Source of the DNA: Stenotrophomonas rhizophila
GTDB taxonomy: Bacteria; Pseudomonadota; Gammaproteobacteria; Xanthomonadales; Xanthomonadaceae
Direction of reading: 5' to 3'
Length of the DNA: 64,000 bases
NCBI RefSeq assembly: GCF_003651185.1
Contig: NZ_RCDC01000004.1
Span: forward strand, 411,053 to 475,052
The notes beneath the pieces are model-generated. The model worked only from the letters and a program-made list of their open reading frames with translations. It made no database searches and was not told the DNA's origin. The position numbers and the translations under genes were made by a program. This document shows positions 43,285 through 54,757 of this stretch, in pieces. Each line of letters starts with the position of its first letter. Position 1 is the first letter of the stretch.

Positions 43285-43344
43285 GGCAGGTAGCCCACAG
43301 CGCAGCCGCCCGGTCAGGCGGCGGCTGCACCGCACAGGCGTTTG

Positions 43345-43860
43345 TTACGACTTCTGCACCATGACGAGGCTGACGATGCCTTCATAGCGACCGGCAACGG
43401 CGATCGGGCCTGCGGTGGTCTGCGAGATCGTCAGCGGCAGCACGATCGAGGCGCCCGGGTAGTTGGAACCCGGGAACAGCGAGGCTGCAGTGAAATCCAC
43501 GCCGCCGACGGTCACCGCGACCGAGTTCAGATGGACCGACAGCGGCACGGCCGTTGCGGTCGGGCCTGCCATCGTCGGGATGAGGCTGGGTGCCGAACCG
43601 AGGCGCACGGTGATGTCCTTGGTGATGTCGTTGGAGAACACGCGCACCTGGTCGGTCCACGGCACCAGGCCGGCAGTGGTGCCGCTACCCGCACGGTAAC
43701 CCAGCTCGACCACATCGCTCAGCGGGGTACCATCGGCCTTGAGCAGCGCAAGCGTCGGGTCGATATCGGCCCAGACGGTGATGTCGGCCTGTACCGCATG
43801 GGCGGACATCGACGCGGTTGCCAGGGCAGCGGCAGCGAACAGCTTGGTGATCAGGTTCAT
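43345..43860 (-). CDS. CS1/cable-type major pilin (CblA-like)
   Basis: 171-residue alpha-fimbrial major subunit (PF04449 type). Signal peptide to AAAALATASMSAHA, then the conserved opening VQADITVWADIDPTLALLKA, SDVVELGY, DQVRVFSNDITKDITVRLG, and the C-terminal AGRYEGIVSLVMVQKS that matches QYQGLVSIILT of CS1/CFA pilins. No cysteines, as expected for this class. AAGGAAAG lies 5 nt before the ATG. It heads the operon. Confidence 0.92.
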   Translation of the reverse strand: MNLITKLFAAAALATASMSAHAVQADITVWADIDPTLALLKADGTPLSDVVELGYRAGSGTTAGLVPWTDQVRVFSNDITKDITVRLGSAPSLIPTMAGPTATAVPLSVHLNSVAVTVGGVDFTAASLFPGSNYPGASIVLPLTISQTTAGPIAVAGRYEGIVSLVMVQKS

Positions 43861-43970
43861 CGGGTTCTTTCCTTGGTGTTGTAGTTGGGGAGGCTGGCCG
43901 GGAAACGTGGGGAGCGCTGCGCGCCCTTCCCGACCAGCACCTCACAGTAGGCAGCCGCGTTGCGCGGCAC

Positions 43971-43989
43971 CATGCAACAACTTGATAAA
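43971..43989. promoter_or_regulatory. fimbrial promoter motif, copy 2
   Basis: CATGCAACAACTTGATAAA, 110 bp before the alpha-pilin start, matches the motif at 27829 in 16 of 19 positions. Just beside it (43954-43968) GCCGCG-TTG-CGCGGC forms a hairpin. The TTGTTGCAT core (reverse strand) recurs at 28712-28720 before the kinase gene. Confidence 0.5.
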
Positions 43990-44036
43990 ATTCCGTTACT
44001 TTCGAGAAGGGCGGACCTGTTCGCACTCTGCGCGGC

Positions 44037-44669
44037 TCAACTTCCGCTGGGCGACAGGCCGATGGACTTGGCATAGAGCATGAGCTCGTAGTCGGATTTC
44101 AGATTGAGCCGCTTCATCGCCGCGCCTTTCTGCCTGCTGATGGTGCTGACCGTCCGCCGATGGATGTCGGCGATCTGCTTGATGCTCAGGCCGTGTGCCA
44201 TCAGCCGCACCACCTCGCTTTCCTTGGCGCTCAGCGCACGCGTGCCGGTGGCGGACGCCTTGAGCCGCTGGGCCAGATCGCCGGAGTAGAAGCGGCCGCC
44301 CGCCAGGACCGTGCTGACGGCCTCGGTGAGTACCGCCAATGCGCAGGTTTTCTCAAGGATGCCTTCAACCCCCAGCCGCGCCACCGCGCGCAGCACGACA
44401 AGATTGCTGAAGGAGGTCACCACGAGCAGGCGCACCCGTGGATGATTGCGGCGGATATCGGCCAGCATCCGAATGCCGTCCGGCCGTTGCCCGAAGGGCA
44501 TGGAGAGATCGGTGATGACCAGTTCGCAGCGGTGCAGGAGCAGGAGATCCTCCAGCTGCGCGGCGTCGGCCGCCTCACCGACGATCGCCCACTCCGGTAC
44601 GTGAGCAAGAACCGAGCGGAGACCGGTGCGGACGACGGGATGGTCGTCCGCCAGCAGGATGCGTTTCAT
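44037..44669 (-). CDS. RcsB-like response regulator of the alpha-fimbrial locus
   Basis: 210-residue regulator: receiver with ADDHPVVRTGLRSV (Asp8, Asp9) and Asp54 in VITDLSMPFG, then LuxR-type DNA-binding domain SAKESEVVRLMAHGLSIKQI and RTVSTISRQKGAAMKRLNL. GAGG is 8 nt before the ATG. It lies just upstream of the alpha-pilin gene on the same strand. It is a paralog of the regulator at 27896; no kinase gene adjoins it, so the hybrid kinase at 28734 is a possible shared phosphate donor. Confidence 0.88.
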   Translation of the reverse strand: MKRILLADDHPVVRTGLRSVLAHVPEWAIVGEAADAAQLEDLLLLHRCELVITDLSMPFGQRPDGIRMLADIRRNHPRVRLLVVTSFSNLVVLRAVARLGVEGILEKTCALAVLTEAVSTVLAGGRFYSGDLAQRLKASATGTRALSAKESEVVRLMAHGLSIKQIADIHRRTVSTISRQKGAAMKRLNLKSDYELMLYAKSIGLSPSGS

Positions 44670-44970
44670 GGCAAAGACCTCGTCGTTGGAATCGGTGCGC
44701 GCGCATTGATTGCTCACGCCGCGTCCTGCGGCGGCAACTGCGGTGTGGGTCAAGCGGGCGACCTTGTCGCGGGGCGCTCAACGACGCAGCAGGCAGCGCG
44801 TTCCCCGAGGACCGGGGACACCTTGAGGATAGGAGAAGTCGCTGCCCGGCCTCTATGACTCGAGTTGCATAATTCGCGTTCTGCAGTGGCTATCACTATT
44901 GCCAGCCACGATCAGCGCTACGGTCTGCGCCTGAACGCCCTGCCTCGGGAAGGAGGACGGCGGCTGCCGG
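44670..44970. other. gap between siderophore operon end and fimbrial regulator
   Basis: 300 bp with no gene. It should hold the promoter of the regulator at 44037. GTTGCAT, part of the core of the fimbrial motif, occurs at 44864-44870. No terminator for entA was identified. Confidence 0.4.
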
Positions 44971-45741
44971 TCACCCGCGCAGCGTCGCGCCGCCGTCCAC
45001 GTAGAGATCGCTCATGGCGATATGCCCGGCCTGGTCGGAGAGCAGGAACATCACCGATTGGGCAATGTCGTCCGGGGTGGCCAGCTTGCGCAGTGGAATG
45101 CCGGCCTTGTAAGTCTCCAGCGAGCCGGCGATGACCCGCTCCGCGCCGTGGTCGTCGGCCCACATGCCGGTCTGCATGGGGGTGAGCGTGGAACCCGGGG
45201 CGACGATGTTGCAGCGGATGCCCAGCGGTGCCAGTTCCAGCCCCAGGCAGCGGGTGAACATGGTCGCGGCGGCCTTGGAGGCGGCGTAGGCGGCCATGCC
45301 GTGGCGCGGGACGCCTGCGGCGTTGGAGCTGACGGTGACGATGGCACCGGCCCGGCGTGGGCTCATTACCCGGGCCAGTGCCCGGCAGACGTGGAAGACG
45401 CCATCGGTGTTGACCGCGAAGACCTGCCGCCACTGCGCATCATCGATGCCGGTGACGGTGCCGACCTGCAGTACGCCGGCCACGTTGACGCCGAAGCCGA
45501 TCGGGCCGATCTCGCGTTCGATCCACTCGACCAGCGCCTCCACCGCGCCGGAATCGGTGACATCCAGTGCGCGGGCGTGGAGGGGCGGCTGCCCTGCCCG
45601 CTGCTCGAGCACGGGCGCGGTGATATCGGTGGCGACCACGATGCTGCCGCTGTCACGCAACAAGGTCACCAGGGCCGCGCCGATGCCGCCGCTGGCGCCG
45701 GTGACCAGGGCGATGGTGCCGTCGAATCCGGTGAGTTTCAT
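44971..45741 (-). CDS. entA: 2,3-dihydro-2,3-dihydroxybenzoate dehydrogenase
   Basis: 256-residue short-chain dehydrogenase that oxidises 2,3-dihydro-2,3-dihydroxybenzoate to 2,3-dihydroxybenzoate (DHB) with NAD+. Seen: the nucleotide-binding [20 protein letters not shown] in place of NNAG, catalytic Ser (VSSNAAG) and YAASK, and the EntA-like tail [14 protein letters not shown]. Its start overlaps the entF stop by 4 bp; it is the last gene of the siderophore operon. Confidence 0.92.
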   Translation of the reverse strand: MKLTGFDGTIALVTGASGGIGAALVTLLRDSGSIVVATDITAPVLEQRAGQPPLHARALDVTDSGAVEALVEWIEREIGPIGFGVNVAGVLQVGTVTGIDDAQWRQVFAVNTDGVFHVCRALARVMSPRRAGAIVTVSSNAAGVPRHGMAAYAASKAAATMFTRCLGLELAPLGIRCNIVAPGSTLTPMQTGMWADDHGAERVIAGSLETYKAGIPLRKLATPDDIAQSVMFLLSDQAGHIAMSDLYVDGGATLRG

Positions 45742-48700
45742 GCCGATGTCCTGAGTGCGTCGTGCCGCTGAAGGTGCGCATCGAGCCACGGCGCGATCTG
45801 CGCCACGGCATCGCGCCCGGTGAGTTCGGCGTGCAGATAAGGGAGTTCGATCGCCTCCACGTGCGCTGCGTGGGCCTGCCACAGGGCCGACTGCAACTGC
45901 GGGCGGTTGAGGTGGTCGCGGCCGGCCCGGACGTGCAGCAGCGGACCCTCGTAGTGCGTGTGGTGATGGGCGCGGATCAGGCGGTTGGTGCCGGTGACGG
46001 CCCGGACCACGCCATCGAGAACGATATCCGGCAGGTTGCCCAGCGCGCTGTCGCCGCGGCGCAGGAAGGCCAGGATGCGCGCGCGGGTGTCCAGCTCGGG
46101 GTGTGCATCCGGATCGTGGCCGGCGATGGCGAGCAAGGCGCGCAGCGCGGCGATCGGGTCCGGCTCGGGCTCGGCCCGCCAGCACTCGCTGGGGTACGCA
46201 TCGAGCAGCGCCAGCACGCCCACCTCATGGCCGAGGCCGCGCAGGTGTACCGCCATCGCCTGGGCGAGGATGCCGCCGACCGACCAGCCTAGCAGATGCA
46301 CCGGGCCGGGCCGACCCAACGCGAGAATGCGCGCTGCATAGTCCGCGGCCAGGGCCTCGATGCTGGTGGGCAGCGGCTGGTCGGGATCGAGCACGGGCGA
46401 CTGCATGCCCTGCACCTCGCGCGTGGGCGACAGCGCCCGGGCCAGATCACGATAGTTCCAGGCGATGCCGCCTGCGGGATGGATGACATACAGCGGCGCA
46501 AGTGCGGCATCGCTCCTGGCCAGCCGGATCATCGGCGCGAGGCCATGATCGGCAGCGGCCGGCGGCGCATCGATCCGTGCCGCGAGCCCGGCCACGGTCG
46601 GGGCGGCGAACACCGCGCCCAGGCCGAGGTCGCAGCGCCACTGCTGCTGGATGGCCAGCAACAGGTGCACGGCACTGAGCGAGTCACCGCCCAATGCGAA
46701 GAAATCGGCGTCGGCGCTGACCGGTGCACTGAGTGAGAGCGTCTGCGCGAACAGCGCGGCCAGCGCCTGCTCGGTGGTGGTCACCGGCGCCACGCCCGTG
46801 GAGACCGCCTGGGTGGGCGCCGGCAACGCGGCGCGATCCAGCTTGCCGTTGGCGGTGACCGGCCAGTGTTCCACTGCCACGAAGGCGCTGGGCACCATGT
46901 AGTCCGGCAGGCGCGCGCCCAGATGGGTACGCAGCGTTTCCTGCTCCGGGCCACCCGTGTTGAGGTAGGCCACCAGCCGCGGTTCGCCCGGCCGGTCCTC
47001 GCGCAGCAGCACCTCGGCACGGGTGATGCCGGGTGCAGAGCGCAGTGCCGCATCGATCTCGCCGAGTTCGATACGCAGGCCGCGCAGCTTGATCTGGTGA
47101 TCGTTGCGACCGAGGTACTCCACGGCCCCATCCTCGCGCCAACGCGCCACATCACCCGTGCGGTACAGGCGGCCCCCGGGCACGAACGGATCGGCCAGGA
47201 AGCGCTCGGCGGTGAGGTCGGCGCGGCCGAGATAGCCACGTGCCAGCTGCACCCCGCCGAGATACAGGTCGCCGGCCACGCCGGGCGGCAGCGGCTGCAT
47301 CCGGGCATCGAGCACATACAGGCGGGTATTCCAGACCGGATGACCGATCGGCACCAGCGCGGAGGTGTCGTCGCGGCTGGCCGGCCAGAAGCTGACATCC
47401 ACGGCCGCCTCGGTGGGGCCATAGAGATTGTGCAGTTCGGCGTGGACGGTGGCATGGAAGCGGTCACGCAACGCGGCATCGAGTGCTTCGCCACTGGTGA
47501 ACACGCGTCGCAGTTGCAGCCCACGTGCGGCAGGGGCCGCCAGGAACGCGGCCAGCATGGCCGGCACGAAATGCAGGGTGGTGATGGCGTGCTCGCGAAT
47601 CAATGCGGCCAGCGCCAGGGGATCGCGATGCGCCTCAGGCGGTGCCACCATCAGCGTCGCGCCGCTGATCAGCGGCAGGAAGAACTCCCAGACCGAGACA
47701 TCGAAGGTGGCCGGGGTCTTCTGCAGGATGCGGTCGTCCGGTTGGAAGGCATAGTGCTCGCGCATCCACTCCAGGCGGTTGACGATGGCGCGGTGCTCGA
47801 TCAACACGCCCTTGGGCTCGCCGGTGGAGCCGGAGGTATAGATGACGTAGGCCGCGTCTGCGGGCGCCGGTGCGGTGCCGAGTGCCGCGTCGCTGGCGTG
47901 CTGCCATTGCGAGGGGGGGAGCACGGCGGTGCCCGGGAAGCGGACGCGGTCCTGCTCCAGGGCCAGGACGCACGCCGGTTCGGCCGAGCGCAGGATCCGA
48001 GCGAGGCGCTCGTCCGGGTGGGCCAGATCCACCGGGAGGTAAGCACCCCCGGCCCGCAGCACCGCGACCAGGGCGATGATCAGCTCCAGCGAGCGCGGCA
48101 GCGCGACCACCACCCTCGCCTCGCGGCCGACGCCTTGCGCCTGCAGCTGCAGCGCCAAGGCACGGCTGCGCTGCTCCAGTGCAGCGTAGGTGAGCTGCTG
48201 CGTGCCGAAGACCACGGCGACGGCCTCGGGCGTTCGGTGCATGCGCGCGGTGATCAGTGCGGCGAGGCTGACCTCGGGCACGGGGTGCGCGGTGGCGTTG
48301 ATGTCATATAGATAGCGCTGCGCTTCTTCTGGCGTGCACAGCGGCACCGCTGCAATCTCGCCCCCATCGGCCTGCACCTGCAGCGCGGCCGACACGAAAT
48401 GCAGCAGCCGTGCGGCGTGCGCCTGCACCTGCGCGGCGGTATACAGCGCAGGATTGGCCTCGATCTCCAGATCGAGCACGGCGCTGCCATCGCCACGGAA
48501 GCCAAGCGTCACATCATCGACAGGACCGGTGGACAGCACCTCCAGCGTGGCGTGGACGCCGGCCAGCTGCAGCGGCCGATAGAACGGCTGCACGTTGACC
48601 AGCGGGCCATGCAGGCGACGCTGGCCACCGATCAGGCCGAGATCGCGACGCAGTTGCTCGCCGCGGTAACGCCCGTGGCGGCGGCCGCGCATCAGGCGCA

Positions 48701-49649
48701 GGGCGACCTCACGCACGAAGGCATCCACGCTGCCCTCGCCGGCCGTGACCCGCAGCGGCAATACGTTCATCACCATCGCCGGCACACGGGCGGAAACGCT
48801 GCCGAGCCGGCCCATGAACGGCACGCCGATGATGGCCTCGGCTTCGCCGCTGATCCGGCGGCAGTAGTCGGCACCGAGCGCGGTCAACAGGTCCGGCCAG
48901 GGCTGGCCGATCGCGGCGGCGGCACGGTGCAGGCGCTCGCGCAGGGCCGGCGCCATCGGCTGTACGTGGCGCAGTGCATCCGGTGCGGCGGCAGCAAGCC
49001 CGGCCTGCAGACCGGTGGCGCCCGGCGCATCGGCCATGAGCTCGCGCCAGTAGGTGGCATCGCGCGTGCGGCGCTCGCTGGCACGGTACGCGGCGTCTTC
49101 CTCCAACGCGGGGGCCAGTGGCGCCAGTGCGGCGTGTGATGCGTTGCCCGCATACAGCGCGCAGACCCGCTCGGTGAGCAGGCCCATGCCATAGCCATCG
49201 GTGGCGAGGTGGTGCACGCGCAGATACCAGACGCTGCGTGCCGGCCCAAGCAGGAACAGACGCTGCTGGCTGAGCCGGTCGCGGGCCGGATCGACCGGGT
49301 TGAGGCGGTCGCGCTGCATCGCCTCGCGCGCCGCCGCGGCCGGGTCCGGCTGATCGGACAGATCCATCACCTGCAGCGCCGGCGTGTGCTGTGGATCGAC
49401 CCACTGCACGGGCAAGCCCTCTGCGCTCTCGACCATGCGCAGCGCCAGTGCCTCGGCCTCCTGCGCGGCCTGGTCGGCGGCGCGCACGAAGGCCGCGACG
49501 TCCAGCGCCCCTTCGATCCATACCGCATGGGCGGTGTTGAAGGCCGGGTTGTCCGGCGCCAGGCGCTGCGCGTACCACAGGCCAGCCTGCGCCTCGCTCA
49601 GCCCGCGAACGATGGGCTCGGCCGCACCCGGCACCGCACGGGCCTTCAT
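45738..49649 (-). CDS. entF: non-ribosomal peptide synthetase, enterobactin synthase component F-like
   Basis: 1303-residue synthetase with C-A-PCP-TE order. Condensation domain: HHLATDG at 146-152. Adenylation domain: YVIYTSGSTGEPKG, NLYGPTEAAVDVSFW, YRTGDVARW, NGKLDRAALP. Carrier: ALGGDSLSAVHL. Thioesterase: LLGWSVGGILAQA near the C-terminus. The specificity residues read D-V-W-H-F-S-L-V-D-(K), the serine code of E. coli EntF. It should load serine, couple DHB from the aryl carrier, and trimerise and cyclise DHB-Ser to enterobactin or a relative. Start 49649 overlaps the aryl-carrier stop (ATGA). Confidence 0.93.
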   Translation of the reverse strand: MKARAVPGAAEPIVRGLSEAQAGLWYAQRLAPDNPAFNTAHAVWIEGALDVAAFVRAADQAAQEAEALALRMVESAEGLPVQWVDPQHTPALQVMDLSDQPDPAAAAREAMQRDRLNPVDPARDRLSQQRLFLLGPARSVWYLRVHHLATDGYGMGLLTERVCALYAGNASHAALAPLAPALEEDAAYRASERRTRDATYWRELMADAPGATGLQAGLAAAAPDALRHVQPMAPALRERLHRAAAAIGQPWPDLLTALGADYCRRISGEAEAIIGVPFMGRLGSVSARVPAMVMNVLPLRVTAGEGSVDAFVREVALRLMRGRRHGRYRGEQLRRDLGLIGGQRRLHGPLVNVQPFYRPLQLAGVHATLEVLSTGPVDDVTLGFRGDGSAVLDLEIEANPALYTAAQVQAHAARLLHFVSAALQVQADGGEIAAVPLCTPEEAQRYLYDINATAHPVPEVSLAALITARMHRTPEAVAVVFGTQQLTYAALEQRSRALALQLQAQGVGREARVVVALPRSLELIIALVAVLRAGGAYLPVDLAHPDERLARILRSAEPACVLALEQDRVRFPGTAVLPPSQWQHASDAALGTAPAPADAAYVIYTSGSTGEPKGVLIEHRAIVNRLEWMREHYAFQPDDRILQKTPATFDVSVWEFFLPLISGATLMVAPPEAHRDPLALAALIREHAITTLHFVPAMLAAFLAAPAARGLQLRRVFTSGEALDAALRDRFHATVHAELHNLYGPTEAAVDVSFWPASRDDTSALVPIGHPVWNTRLYVLDARMQPLPPGVAGDLYLGGVQLARGYLGRADLTAERFLADPFVPGGRLYRTGDVARWREDGAVEYLGRNDHQIKLRGLRIELGEIDAALRSAPGITRAEVLLREDRPGEPRLVAYLNTGGPEQETLRTHLGARLPDYMVPSAFVAVEHWPVTANGKLDRAALPAPTQAVSTGVAPVTTTEQALAALFAQTLSLSAPVSADADFFALGGDSLSAVHLLLAIQQQWRCDLGLGAVFAAPTVAGLAARIDAPPAAADHGLAPMIRLARSDAALAPLYVIHPAGGIAWNYRDLARALSPTREVQGMQSPVLDPDQPLPTSIEALAADYAARILALGRPGPVHLLGWSVGGILAQAMAVHLRGLGHEVGVLALLDAYPSECWRAEPEPDPIAALRALLAIAGHDPDAHPELDTRARILAFLRRGDSALGNLPDIVLDGVVRAVTGTNRLIRAHHHTHYEGPLLHVRAGRDHLNRPQLQSALWQAHAAHVEAIELPYLHAELTGRDAVAQIAPWLDAHLQRHDALRTSA

Positions 49650-49897
49650 GCGCTGGCCGCCGCCTGTGCCTGCAGGCGCTGCACCACCGTCCACCAGCCG
49701 CCGAGCGTGGCGTGCTCGGCCAGATGGCTGAACTCCAGCGCGATCCCGGTGTTGCCCCAGGCCAGCACCAGCCCCAGCACACGCATCGAATCCAGGCCGA
49801 GGTCCATCAGGTTCTCCTCGGTGCTGATGTCCTCGGGCGCTTCGCCGAGCATCTCGGCGACATCGGCGCGCATGCGCGCCAGGGTGAGTGCGGTCAT
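49646..49897 (-). CDS. stand-alone aryl carrier protein (EntB C-terminal domain equivalent)
   Basis: 83-residue carrier protein: helix 1 TALTLARMRADVAEML, then the phosphopantetheine site DLGLDSMRVL with the modifiable Ser. It equals the C-terminal domain of EntB/DhbB, which in E. coli is fused to the isochorismatase. Here it is a separate gene overlapping both neighbours by 4 bp. It carries DHB, activated by EntE, to the condensation domain of EntF. No phosphopantetheinyl transferase gene is in the window. Confidence 0.9.
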   Translation of the reverse strand: MTALTLARMRADVAEMLGEAPEDISTEENLMDLGLDSMRVLGLVLAWGNTGIALEFSHLAEHATLGGWWTVVQRLQAQAAASA

Positions 49898-50528
49898 GCG
49901 AGGGTCTCCAGCAGGTGATCGGTGGTCATCGGCACGCCACAGGTACGGGCGATCCAGTGCAGGGCGAAGTCATGATCGGCGCGCGAGAAATCGGCGACGG
50001 CATCGGCAGCGATGAAGCTCTCGATGTCACGCTGGAAGCCCTCGGCGACGGTGGCGGTGCAGCCGATGTGCGCGTACACGCCGGTGACCAGCAGCTGATC
50101 GCGGCCTCGCGCACGCATCATCGTCTCCAGATTGCTGCGCTGGAACGCGCTGTAGCGGTGCTTGACCAACACGTGATCGCCCGGCGCCGGGGCCACGGCC
50201 TCGACGATGGCTTCGTGTTCTTCGGTGGCGGACATGCCCGGGCCCCACAGGTCGGCCTGCAGGCCCCGGTCGCAGCGATCCTGGTTGCCCCGCTGGGCGG
50301 TGTAGAACACCGGGATGCCACGGGCGCGGCAATGCGCGAGCAGGCGGGCGATGTTGGCCACGGCCGGTGCCAGCGGCGCCGCATCCGGCGCGAACGCGGC
50401 CAGGAAATAACGCTGCATGTCGTGCACCAGCAGCGCCAGGCGCTCGGTCTGCGGCTGCCACGCGCCGCGCGGGGTGGGCAGTTCGGCCTGGGTCGGCAGG
50501 GGGTACGGTTGGATCTTGGGCAGCGCCA

Positions 50529-50529
<1 letters not shown>
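49894..50529 (-). CDS. entB: isochorismatase (EntB N-terminal domain equivalent)
   Basis: 211-residue isochorismatase that hydrolyses isochorismate to 2,3-dihydro-2,3-dihydroxybenzoate and pyruvate. Seen: opening MALPKIQPYPLPTQAELP, LLVHDMQRYF with the catalytic Asp, VFYTAQRGNQ, VKHRYSAFQRSNLE, and LLVTGVYAHIGCTATVAEG with the active-site region. It ends where the fused EntB would continue into the carrier domain, which is encoded by the next overlapping gene. Confidence 0.92.
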
Positions 50530-52181
<1,652 letters not shown>

Positions 52182-52197
52182 GGACAGCTCCCGCACA

Positions 52198-53376
52198 TCA
52201 GAAAGGACGAACGTCATGGACGCCGAGCGCGGTCAGCAGGGCCATGAACTTGGCAGCCGTTTCGGCCACCTCGAGATCGGGTTGGGACTCGGCGACGATG
52301 CCGGCCCCGGCATACAGGCGCACTTCGGTGCCCTGCACGCGTGCGCAGCGGATCGCCACATACCAGTCGCCATCGCCCTGCGCATCGGTCCAGCCGACGG
52401 CGCCGGCATAGAAGCCCCGTGCGACCGGTTCAGCCTGACGGATCAGTTCAAGTGCCGGCTGGCGCGGCGTGCCGCACACCGCGGGGGTGGGATGCAGCAG
52501 TGCGACCAACGCGGCCGAGGACACCGAAGGATCCTTCAGCGTGCCGTGGATGCGGGTACCGAGATGCCACATGGTGGCGGTGGCGTGCAGTGACGGCCGC
52601 GGCTGTGCCTCGACGTGATGGCACAGCGGTGCCAACGCGGCCACGATGGCCTCGACCACGTGGCGATGCTCGTCATGGTCCTTGGCCGAGGCCAGCAGCG
52701 TCTCCGCGGCGCGTGCATCCTCGGCCGGATCGGCCGAACGACGGGCCGAGCCGGCCAGCGGATGCGAGAGCACACGGTCACCGCGTCGGGAGACCAGCAG
52801 CTCCGGGGTGGCGCCGACCAGCCAGGCCGCGTCGCCCGCACTTGCTGCGGGTACCGGGACCACGTAGGTCGCCACGCTGGGGTCTTTGCCCAGGCGTGCG
52901 GCCAGCACGCGCGGATGCAGCGGCTGCGCGGTGGTGACCCGCAGGCTGCGCGCGAGCACGACTTTTTCCAATGGGCAGTCGGTGCGCTGCAGTTCCGTGA
53001 CGGCAGCCGCCACCGCCTGCGCATACGCATCGGCAGACGGTTCGGCGAGCACATCGCCAACGAGGGTCGGCGTTTCCACGCGGACCACCGTGGGCTGGCC
53101 AGACACCTGATCCGGCTGATACAGCGCATCGCCCTGCTCGGGATCAAAGGGTACCGCCCCCACCAGCAGGCGCGGGCCGGAGCGCGGCGCGGCAAAGAAC
53201 GCGGCGACGCGCCCGGCCAAGGTGGCGGTGGCACCGGACGGCAGCCGCGCGCGCACACCGTGCGCTTCCATCGCCTGCTGCGGGCTGCGCAGCAGGAAGT
53301 ACGGGGCGTCGGCCGCATCAGCGGTGGCTGTGTCGGTCATCTCATCGGCCACGCCGCTGGCGAGCATCTCGTTCAT
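52198..53376 (-). CDS. entC: isochorismate synthase
   Basis: 392-residue chorismate-using enzyme that makes isochorismate, first step of DHB synthesis. Seen: [57 protein letters not shown] and [19 protein letters not shown], all typical of EntC/MenF-type enzymes. The start 53376 overlaps the stop of the upstream transporter (ATGA). Its place in the DHB operon separates it from menaquinone MenF. Confidence 0.94.
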   Translation of the reverse strand: MNEMLASGVADEMTDTATADAADAPYFLLRSPQQAMEAHGVRARLPSGATATLAGRVAAFFAAPRSGPRLLVGAVPFDPEQGDALYQPDQVSGQPTVVRVETPTLVGDVLAEPSADAYAQAVAAAVTELQRTDCPLEKVVLARSLRVTTAQPLHPRVLAARLGKDPSVATYVVPVPAASAGDAAWLVGATPELLVSRRGDRVLSHPLAGSARRSADPAEDARAAETLLASAKDHDEHRHVVEAIVAALAPLCHHVEAQPRPSLHATATMWHLGTRIHGTLKDPSVSSAALVALLHPTPAVCGTPRQPALELIRQAEPVARGFYAGAVGWTDAQGDGDWYVAIRCARVQGTEVRLYAGAGIVAESQPDLEVAETAAKFMALLTALGVHDVRPF

Positions 53377-54572
53377 GCCGCACCCCGCGCACGATGCAGG
53401 GCGGCAGAGCCCGCCAGGATCAGCAGCACCACGCCCACCAGCAGGTACGGCGCGCTCGGCGACCACCGATACAACAGTGTGCCGATCATCGGCCCGACCA
53501 CCATGCCCATGCCCTGCACCGACGCTACCGTACCTGCCGCAGCGCCCTGCTCATGCGCCTCCACCGAATCGGCCGCCAGCGCCTGGAAATTGGGGAACAC
53601 GAACCCCATGCCGAACGCGGCGATCGCATAACTGGCCAGCAGCTGCCACGGCACACTGACCAGCGCGACCGACGCAAAGCCCAGCCCGGAGATCAGCGCC
53701 CCGACCAGGATCCAGCGCGTCGGGCGGATGTCCTTGAGCTTCATCACCAGCCCCTGGGCGAAGATCAGGCCGACACCGACCGCGGTCAGGGCCAGCCCGG
53801 CCATGCGCGCGCCGTCTGCCGGGGAGAGCTGCAGCCGATCAATCGCGAAGAAGCCGACCGTCACCTGCGCGACGGTGACCGAGATCATCGCGGCGAACAC
53901 CGCCAGCAATGGCAGGCGCAGGCGCGCATCGCCCAGGCCGAGCGTTGGTTTCGGGCCGGTGTGCGTCGGCGCGACGGGCGGCGTATTCGGCAGGCGCCAC
54001 CAGATCATCAGCAGCGACAACAACGGCAACAACGCGGCCACATACAGGGTAAGCGAGAGATTCTGGTAGGCGATCCAACCGGCGGCGGCCGGGCCCAGCA
54101 CCATGCCCAGCGCATTGGCGGTGCCAAGCTTGGCCATCACGCTGCCGCGCTGCCCCGGGGCGGCCTGGTCGGCGATGATGGCCGCGGCGGTCGGCGGCAC
54201 GGCGGCGTAGAACAGCCCGACCAGGGCACGCGTGCCGACCAGGACCAGCACGGAGAGCCAGATCGCTGGCGGTGAGGTCAGCGCCACATCCACGAACACC
54301 GCCAGCGCCACGTAGATCACCGCGTAGGCTGCCAATGCGATCAGCAGCACGCGCTTGCGCCCGATGCGATCACTGAGTGCACCCCAGCGGCGCGCCGACA
54401 GCATCCACAACACACCGGCCGCGGTGACCGACAGGCCGGCATGCCACTCGGCCAGGCCCAACACCCGCACCACCGGGCCGATCACGGATACGAACGCCAT
54501 CATCGCCATGGTGCCGAGCAACGCGGCGGAAACGAGGGCGGGCAAACCGGAAACGACAGGACGTGAAGACAT
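53373..54572 (-). CDS. MFS exporter heading the siderophore operon (EntS-like role)
   Basis: 399-residue 12-helix transporter of the DHA1 drug:H+ antiporter type. Seen: loop motif GALSDRIGRKRVLLIALAAY, the antiporter motif LGTANALGMVLGPAAAGWIA in helix 5, and FPNFQALAADSVEAHEQGAA. As first gene of the ent operon it most likely exports the finished siderophore, the job of EntS in E. coli, though its sequence is closer to multidrug exporters. Upstream, between it and the divergent nrd promoter, lies a Fur-box-like site. Confidence 0.85.
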   Translation of the reverse strand: MSSRPVVSGLPALVSAALLGTMAMMAFVSVIGPVVRVLGLAEWHAGLSVTAAGVLWMLSARRWGALSDRIGRKRVLLIALAAYAVIYVALAVFVDVALTSPPAIWLSVLVLVGTRALVGLFYAAVPPTAAAIIADQAAPGQRGSVMAKLGTANALGMVLGPAAAGWIAYQNLSLTLYVAALLPLLSLLMIWWRLPNTPPVAPTHTGPKPTLGLGDARLRLPLLAVFAAMISVTVAQVTVGFFAIDRLQLSPADGARMAGLALTAVGVGLIFAQGLVMKLKDIRPTRWILVGALISGLGFASVALVSVPWQLLASYAIAAFGMGFVFPNFQALAADSVEAHEQGAAAGTVASVQGMGMVVGPMIGTLLYRWSPSAPYLLVGVVLLILAGSAALHRARGAA

Positions 54573-54675
54573 TGAACACCACAGCCAATAAGAAGTTGAA
54601 CCACGCGGTGCGCCGACGCGCGCGCGGTTCTGCCATCCGGTTGCGAACGCATCACCGCCCTGTGATCCATCAAAT

Positions 54676-54694
54676 GATAACGGCTCGCATTTGC
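54676..54694. promoter_or_regulatory. candidate Fur box before the siderophore operon
   Basis: The 19 bp starting GATAACGGCTCGCATTT match the Fur consensus at 11 of 19 positions, 104 bp before the transporter start. The match is modest, but iron control of this operon is expected. It lies in the shared region with the divergent nrdA promoter. Confidence 0.4.
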
Positions 54695-54757
54695 GTTTGA
54701 TAGTGCAATCTGTATCGCATGTTCAGGTGCGCAGGCGACACCCCCTGCGACAAAAAG

